A stretch of DNA of 64,000 nucleotides, from positions 1,056,501 to 1,120,500 of the forward strand of contig NC_056034.1 of NCBI RefSeq assembly GCF_004379255.2, written 5' to 3'. A program made the translations under genes and the position numbers. Position 1 is the stretch's first letter. Each line of letters opens with the position of its first letter. Shown piece by piece: positions 59,118-64,000 of this stretch. This stretch comes from Salvia splendens (taxonomy: Eukaryota; Streptophyta; Magnoliopsida; Lamiales; Lamiaceae). The notes below the pieces were generated by a model. The model ran no database searches and was not told where the DNA came from. It was given only the letters and a program-made list of their open reading frames with translations.

Positions 59118-59568
59118 TGAAGAATCAAATACAGAATCGACGCGAGATTCACGAACAAAAGTGGGACGATATTATTACGAATACAAAGCAAACGAAGGCG
59201 ATTACAACACACTATCACTTAGCTCGCTACTCAATCGGAGAAAACAACTCGATTGTGGATCACTCACCTAGCTAGCTCAAGAATCACAAAGTGTATTCAC
59301 TTCTCTATCTAGTTTCTTGAATCACACGAATATATGGAGAAAAACAAGATGTGAAACTGAAAACTGAAAAACTAGTCGTTGTAACTGAACGAGCTGTTCA
59401 AATACAACGGTCGGTAGCCGAGCTTAATCGAGCTCGGTGTTGGAGAAGGTTAATCGAGTTCGGTGTTAGCCGAGCTTAATCGAGTTCGGTGTTAGCCGAG
59501 CTTAATCGAGTTCGGCCCTCAATAATGACTTGGGCCGATGGTTGGTCCAGCCACACCAAAACCCAACA
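59118..59568 (-). repeat. copia 5' LTR
   Basis: Near-identical partner of 54578-55028; the low difference implies recent insertion. Confidence 0.95.
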
Positions 59569-59950
59569 TTGCATATACGGCCAATTATTTAGGCTCTATT
59601 ACCGTTGTAGGCCATTTAAATATTAGTACAACCCAATAATCCATCTACTTTTGAGACATGAAAAATCATGGGGAATGACTAAAGTTTTATTTTGCTACCA
59701 ATTTGCATTATACAATGTTTTGATATACTATTTCACATACTATAATTATATGAAATGAAAATAGTGAAATTTGTTGTGCAGATAATTAGTTTGTTTATAT
59801 TCACATATTGATTATGTCCAACTCAGCCCCAAACAGAGTCATTTATTTCTCCATCTTTTTTTAATAATAATCGAATCCAATTAGCTAGCAATCCAAGTAT
59901 AGTTAATCCCAAATTAATAGGTTAAGCTAGACTGATTGAGATACCTACTA

Positions 59951-60146
59951 GGGGTGTTCGGTTTGCAAGATTATATCCGGGATTAAATTTGTAGTGTGTT
60001 CGGTTCATGAGATTCAACCCCACAGCTCAATCCTAGATGAATAATCATAGGATAATTAGTCATAGCTAACCCCTACTACTAAAATAATCTCACAACTTAA
60101 TCCTATATTATATCTTGGTATTATTTTATCTTGGAAACCGAACACC
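59951..60146. mobile_element. Tourist-like MITE
   Basis: The left end GGGGTGTTCGGTTTGCAAGA pairs with the reversed right end GTGGTGTTCGGTTTCCAAGA. A 3-bp duplication CTA flanks it (59948-59950 and 60147-60149). It is 196 bases and non-coding, with an inner repeat of the 'gtgttcggtt' motif. Confidence 0.88.
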
Positions 60147-62461
60147 ACCTAGGAGTACTATATACCACTAAATTGGAACGATTAGGTGTTTTTTGTCTTC
60201 AAGTGAGCCAATTTCTTCCTCTTCACATTTCAGTATTTCACACACAATGTTTGATTTGAAATCTACTCAATTTCCGATGCTTAACTTTTTTATCTCTCAT
60301 ATTTTATTCCTCTCATTTTCAACATAATTTCTTAATTTCTATGTTTAAAATTTTTAATTCAATATAGTTGGAACGAAAAAAATATTAATTTTTTAATAGA
60401 ATTTGAATGGAATGAATTAGTGAAAAGTAAAATCTATCGTCCTTTTATACTACTAGTAAAATGAAATAGAACTCCTAGTAACAAACAAACTAAAATGATA
60501 AAACGAAATTCTTATCGACAGACGGAAGAAATATGTACATCAATCAATATCAGAAATATGCCTATAATAGGCTTCGGAAGGTCCTCTTCTAATGCTTATA
60601 ACACCAAAATCCAAACTAAATCTACACCCTTAGATTTTGAAATGAGTTGAAGAAATTAAAGCTCACAAATTTCAATAAATAGTAGACTAAATATCAACGA
60701 AAGGGTAATATCGTCATTATGTTATCATATGATAATTTTCGTGGGTGTTTTTAAATATCAACATAGTGTATTACAAATATCATCAGTATGATATGAGAAT
60801 ATCAACACAAGTACAAGAAAATATCAACACGGTTTTATTGATATTTTACCTATATTGAGATTTTGCATACACTATATTGAGATTTTTTTTACATTTGTTT
60901 ATAAAATCTGCTTATCGACATCTACGAAAATTGAAATATAATTTATCAAATTTCATCACCCGAACATCGTCGGAACATATGCAATTGAGATCTCGTTGGA
61001 ATCCTTATAAAATTACCTTTAATTTTATATATTTCTTGCGAAAAAATAATTTAAATCGGGAGAGTTACATACATTTAAAGTTTTAAGATGATTTTAAAAA
61101 TTGTTGGGATCTCCCAAAAATAGCAGAGATTTTACACAACCTAATTCAATCATTTATAGAAGTGACTTAATGGCTGAAGCATTCTGATTTATGTGCAGAT
61201 CTCTTTGTTGGATTCCCCTCCGTATATACATTTGTTTGTTTTCTAGATTTCACAAATCTAATCTTAGAAATCCATAGGAATGTCAAATGTTGCCAACTTT
61301 TTAGGTGGAGCTAATTTGTTTATTAATGAAAAATGTGATGTATTTTATGTGTTAATTTCCCATGACTTATTACTCTGCTTATCATTAACGTTAACAAAGC
61401 ATACATGCCTAACTCTTCTTCTATAAGTATTGAACACATTCACCTTCAAAACATCACATATATGGACACTTAATTATACATCTTCTTTGTGTTGGAACTT
61501 ATAGGAAAGATCTCCCTGGAGCCCGGGCCATTATTGCCACACACTATTTTTCCAGAACAGTAGAGTTTCATGTAACTATTTTTGTTTCTGTAATAAAAAT
61601 ATAAATTTGAATATTTGTATTATTGTGTGATTAATCTTAGCTTCCATACTCATTAGAATTTAATTTCAGATTTTCGGACTACGTTTCTGAAGACATTGGA
61701 TGGACTAGATGATAATCCATCATGAGGATTATTCATCATTTCATGCCATCTTCATGATATTCTTTGGAAAGATGAATTTTGGCAAGGATCAAAAATCACT
61801 TTGCAAAATAAGGTAAGTTTTATGATTATATTTGCATTTTTGCCTCAAATAAATTACTAGTGAACTTACTTTTTTTTATTTATATCATGATTTATCTTAT
61901 TCAATTTTAATGATATTTTTTGTTGACGATTCAACAAGCCGTGGGTGATTGGTATTTCGAAAGAAGCAGTGTTCAACTCATAGACAGTGAACATACCTAT
62001 CCTATTGACTGCATGTAATAGTTTGAACCCATTAATTTATCCAAATATATTCATTGTATGCAAATAAATCTCACTTTGTTTTTGTGCAAATAATGTGGTG
62101 TCCGACCCTGTGCCTTTAATTATTTGTTAGGCTCCTCTTTATCATGTTAACCTGTTTTTAACAAAACAAAATCATTTCTGGTCAATTCAAAGATGCATAT
62201 TTGTTTGTTAGTTTGTTTTATATATTTCGATTTCACTTAAGCAATTTGTTCAATTTCAACTCTTAACATGGCTTTATTATGCAATATTAATTTAAATTGA
62301 ATATATCGTATGCTATCAAAAATAAACATCCCCTTCAAGCAATTTTATCCACCTATATGCAACATACAAATATAATATCCTTATTAATATTTCAAAATAA
62401 AATCCAAAATTGGAATAAATTAATCAATCAATCAAATCGATCTTTTAAACAATAGAAAGCA
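60147..62461. other. intergenic DNA, possibly with an unrecognised non-coding transcript
   Basis: No protein gene is visible. Near 61420-62010 there are transcript-like signals: a TATAAGT box, a GTAAGT donor at about 61812 and a T-rich AG acceptor before 61940, but no meaningful reading frame. The right 100 bases may be the 3' UTR of the DUF761 gene. Confidence 0.4.
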
Positions 62462-64000
62462 CTAAATCTGATTTGGGCCCAAGCCCGGGCCGAGACTAGA
62501 TGGGCCCACGTTTCTTTTCTTCATGGAGTGGATCTTCTCGAGCTTCAAGTTGGCCCGAAACTTAGTAATAAAGCTTTCAGCTTTCGAGTTCACATCTGGG
62601 CTCGGACAGAACAACGCCGCTGCCGCGCCGCCGCCGTCAGCCGCCGACGGCGTGATGTCGGAGTCCGTTTCGTCGAGTTCCGGCGAGCCACTCCTCGAGC
62701 TGTTGACTCTCACGTAGTCGCCTTGCACCACGAACTTCCACGCCGGAGTTTTCGAGAACGGCGGAGGAGGCGGCGGCGGCGGAATCCGGCGGAACGGGGA
62801 CTCGCCGCCGCTGTTCTGGGCTTCTTCTGCTCCGTCGAAATTTGTAATCTTTACTGGTTTTGGTGGGCTGTAGGTGGGCGGTGGCGGCGCGTGTGAAGTG
62901 GGTTCAGTCTCACGCGCCGCCTCATGCGGCGGCGATACCGGCGGCGGAGATCTCGGGAGGGGCTCTAGTGAGACGGTCACAGTCTTTTTCCCTTTGGGCT
63001 TCTTGGAAGAGAAAGAGAACAGCGTGTGGAAGACCAACGGCGGCGCCGGGGGAATTTGGTAGCTCCGCGGCGGCGGAGCTCCCCGGAGAAGAGACTCCAC
63101 ATTTTCTACGCTCTTTAGCTGCCTCTTCTTCTTCTTGTAGAGAGAATTCAAGAAGACTTTTTTCGAATTCGCCGCCGTCGCGCCGCCTCGTCTTCTCTCA
63201 CTTTCGCCGATCATCATCTGCTGCTGCGACGGCGGTGGTGGCGTCGCAATCGGATTAGTGGGTCCCACATTTTCATAAACCTGTCTTCTGCTCGACCTTT
63301 CCTTCCTCCGCGCCGCTCTTTCACGGCTCCGTTTCTGACTTTCTTGTAATTCCGGCGGCTGAGATTCCTCCGCCGCCGGCGCCGCCGCCGAAACCCAATT
63401 CGTGATTTCCAAATCTTTGTAAAATCTCCTGCTCGATTTCTCCTCCCTAACCGCCACGCTCTCATAAACCACCTTCTCCGCAATCGCATCATCTTCCGGC
63501 GGCGATAATTCCGCCGGAAAACTTTTAATTTCTGGGCAGGTTTTATTCACTAATGTATCAACAACCAGAGTCTTAATTTGCGGCGGCGACGTCGGATAAT
63601 CAACCCGCCCCAAGCTCCGGTAACGGCGGAGCTGCCCCGGGCTCGAATCGACGTGAAAATCATCAAAAAATCGCATTTGATAATCTCCATAGCTCCAATT
63701 TGTCGAAGAAGAAGATGGGAATTCACGCAAATCAGGGTAAGAGCTGCAGCTTCTTCTCAAATTCGAAATTTTCTGATCAAATTTAGGCTGATGAGAATCT
63801 TGAATTTGATATTCATAAAGACTCGATTTTTCTTCATTATTTGCCGAATAATCGAACCATTTCTGCGGCGTGGATGGATTCGATTTCTGGGATTCATTTC
63901 CTTTAATGGGAGAAGATTGGAACTCATCAAAGGAAGAAGATCTCTCTTCGTTTCTGTTTCTGCTAAGAATCCCAAAAACCACAGCAACTAAAACAAGAGC
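62462..64000 (-). CDS. DUF4408/DUF761 proline-rich protein, N-terminally cut by the window
   Basis: An open frame of at least 512 codons continues past the right edge. The first visible residues, ALVLVAVVFGILS, form the end of a hydrophobic segment typical of a DUF4408 N-terminal membrane anchor, so the start codon lies beyond 64000. The middle is polar, serine-rich and basic (RSRERAARRKERSSRRQ), followed by proline-rich stretches (RRIPPPPPPPPF, SHAPPPPTYSPP). Near the C terminus DVNSKAESFITKFRANLKLE matches DUF761. Such plant proteins are often annotated as hydroxyproline-rich or 'cotton fiber' proteins; their function is not established, though some respond to stress. No intron is needed in the visible part. 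Confidence 0.88.
   Translation of the reverse strand, partial: ALVLVAVVFGILSRNRNEERSSSFDEFQSSPIKGNESQKSNPSTPQKWFDYSANNEEKSSLYEYQIQDSHQPKFDQKISNLRRSCSSYPDLREFPSSSSTNWSYGDYQMRFFDDFHVDSSPGQLRRYRSLGRVDYPTSPPQIKTLVVDTLVNKTCPEIKSFPAELSPPEDDAIAEKVVYESVAVREEKSSRRFYKDLEITNWVSAAAPAAEESQPPELQESQKRSRERAARRKERSSRRQVYENVGPTNPIATPPPPSQQQMMIGESERRRGGATAANSKKVFLNSLYKKKKRQLKSVENVESLLRGAPPPRSYQIPPAPPLVFHTLFSFSSKKPKGKKTVTVSLEPLPRSPPPVSPPHEAARETEPTSHAPPPPTYSPPKPVKITNFDGAEEAQNSGGESPFRRIPPPPPPPPFSKTPAWKFVVQGDYVRVNSSRSGSPELDETDSDITPSAADGGGAAAALFCPSPDVNSKAESFITKFRANLKLEKIHSMKKRNVGPSSLGPGLGPNQI

Larger units (their letters stand above)
54578..59568 (-). mobile_element. Ty1/copia LTR retrotransposon, nearly intact and young
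   Basis: LTRs of 451 bases each (54578-55028 and 59118-59568) differ by one base that I can see (54861-54880 region against 59401-59420). A perfect 5-bp duplication TTGCA flanks the 4991-base element (54573-54577 and 59569-59573). On the minus strand a primer-site-like stretch, TTGGCGCCGTCTGTGGGA, follows the 5' LTR and a purine tract, AAGGTGGAGA, precedes the 3' LTR. Gag and pol follow in the copia order: protease, integrase, reverse transcriptase, RNase H. Confidence 0.96.

Noticed and set aside
61500..61560. A known microRNA precursor at 'gatctccctggagcccggg'
   Set aside because: I could not match it to a conserved microRNA from memory, and no convincing opposite arm was found nearby.

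Overview
The window is plant nuclear DNA: AT-rich, spliced genes with GT-AG introns, plant-specific families (C2/CAR, Rx-type NLR, DC1 zinc-finger, UGT78-like glucosyltransferase, ankyrin-PGG, DUF761) and a dense mix of plant transposable elements. The NLR type and gene styles suit an asterid eudicot, possibly Lamiales. That placement is an impression from family style and cannot be proven from sequence alone. I saw no rRNA, tRNA, CRISPR array or microbial operon.

Layout. 1-6.4 kb: a three-exon C2-domain (CAR-type) gene on the minus strand, followed by a complete 0.5 kb TRIM retrotransposon. 6.4-12.1 kb: two tandem four-exon aldo-keto reductase genes (minus), with the flanks of a third, deleted copy between them. 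12-18.9 kb: a Stowaway MITE, a Harbinger MITE, a solo LTR and a broken ankyrin-PGG gene (plus). 20.9-27.9 kb: a solo TRIM LTR, an Rx/R1-like NLR gene, an NLR fragment and a two-exon DC1 gene, all minus. 29.9-32.5 kb: a copia fragment split by a 5'-truncated gypsy fragment and flanked by a 317-bp direct repeat. 34.3-36.8 kb: a second NLR, truncated at its 3' end. 36.8-39.5 kb: duplicated NLR upstream DNA cut by several solo LTRs. 39.7-44.9 kb: two Harbinger elements (one nested in a Stowaway MITE), another MITE and a UGT fragment. 45-50.4 kb: two UGT78-like genes (minus). 51.5-54.4 kb: a Mutator-like foldback MITE nested in a Stowaway MITE, and a Harbinger MITE. 54.6-59.6 kb: a nearly intact, young copia retrotransposon (minus). 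62.5-64 kb: the 3' part of a DUF4408/DUF761 gene running off the right edge.

The main theme is local tandem duplication (AKR, NLR, UGT and their upstream DNA) followed by decay and repeated transposon insertion, often nested with readable target-site duplications. The genes do not form an obvious pathway. AKR and UGT enzymes may both act in specialised metabolism, but nothing in the sequence links them. I found no convincing undescribed biological system. The best leads are the ghost AKR unit, the nested elements, the gypsy-in-copia structure, the altered UGT1 donor-binding motif and the intragenic duplication in UGT2.
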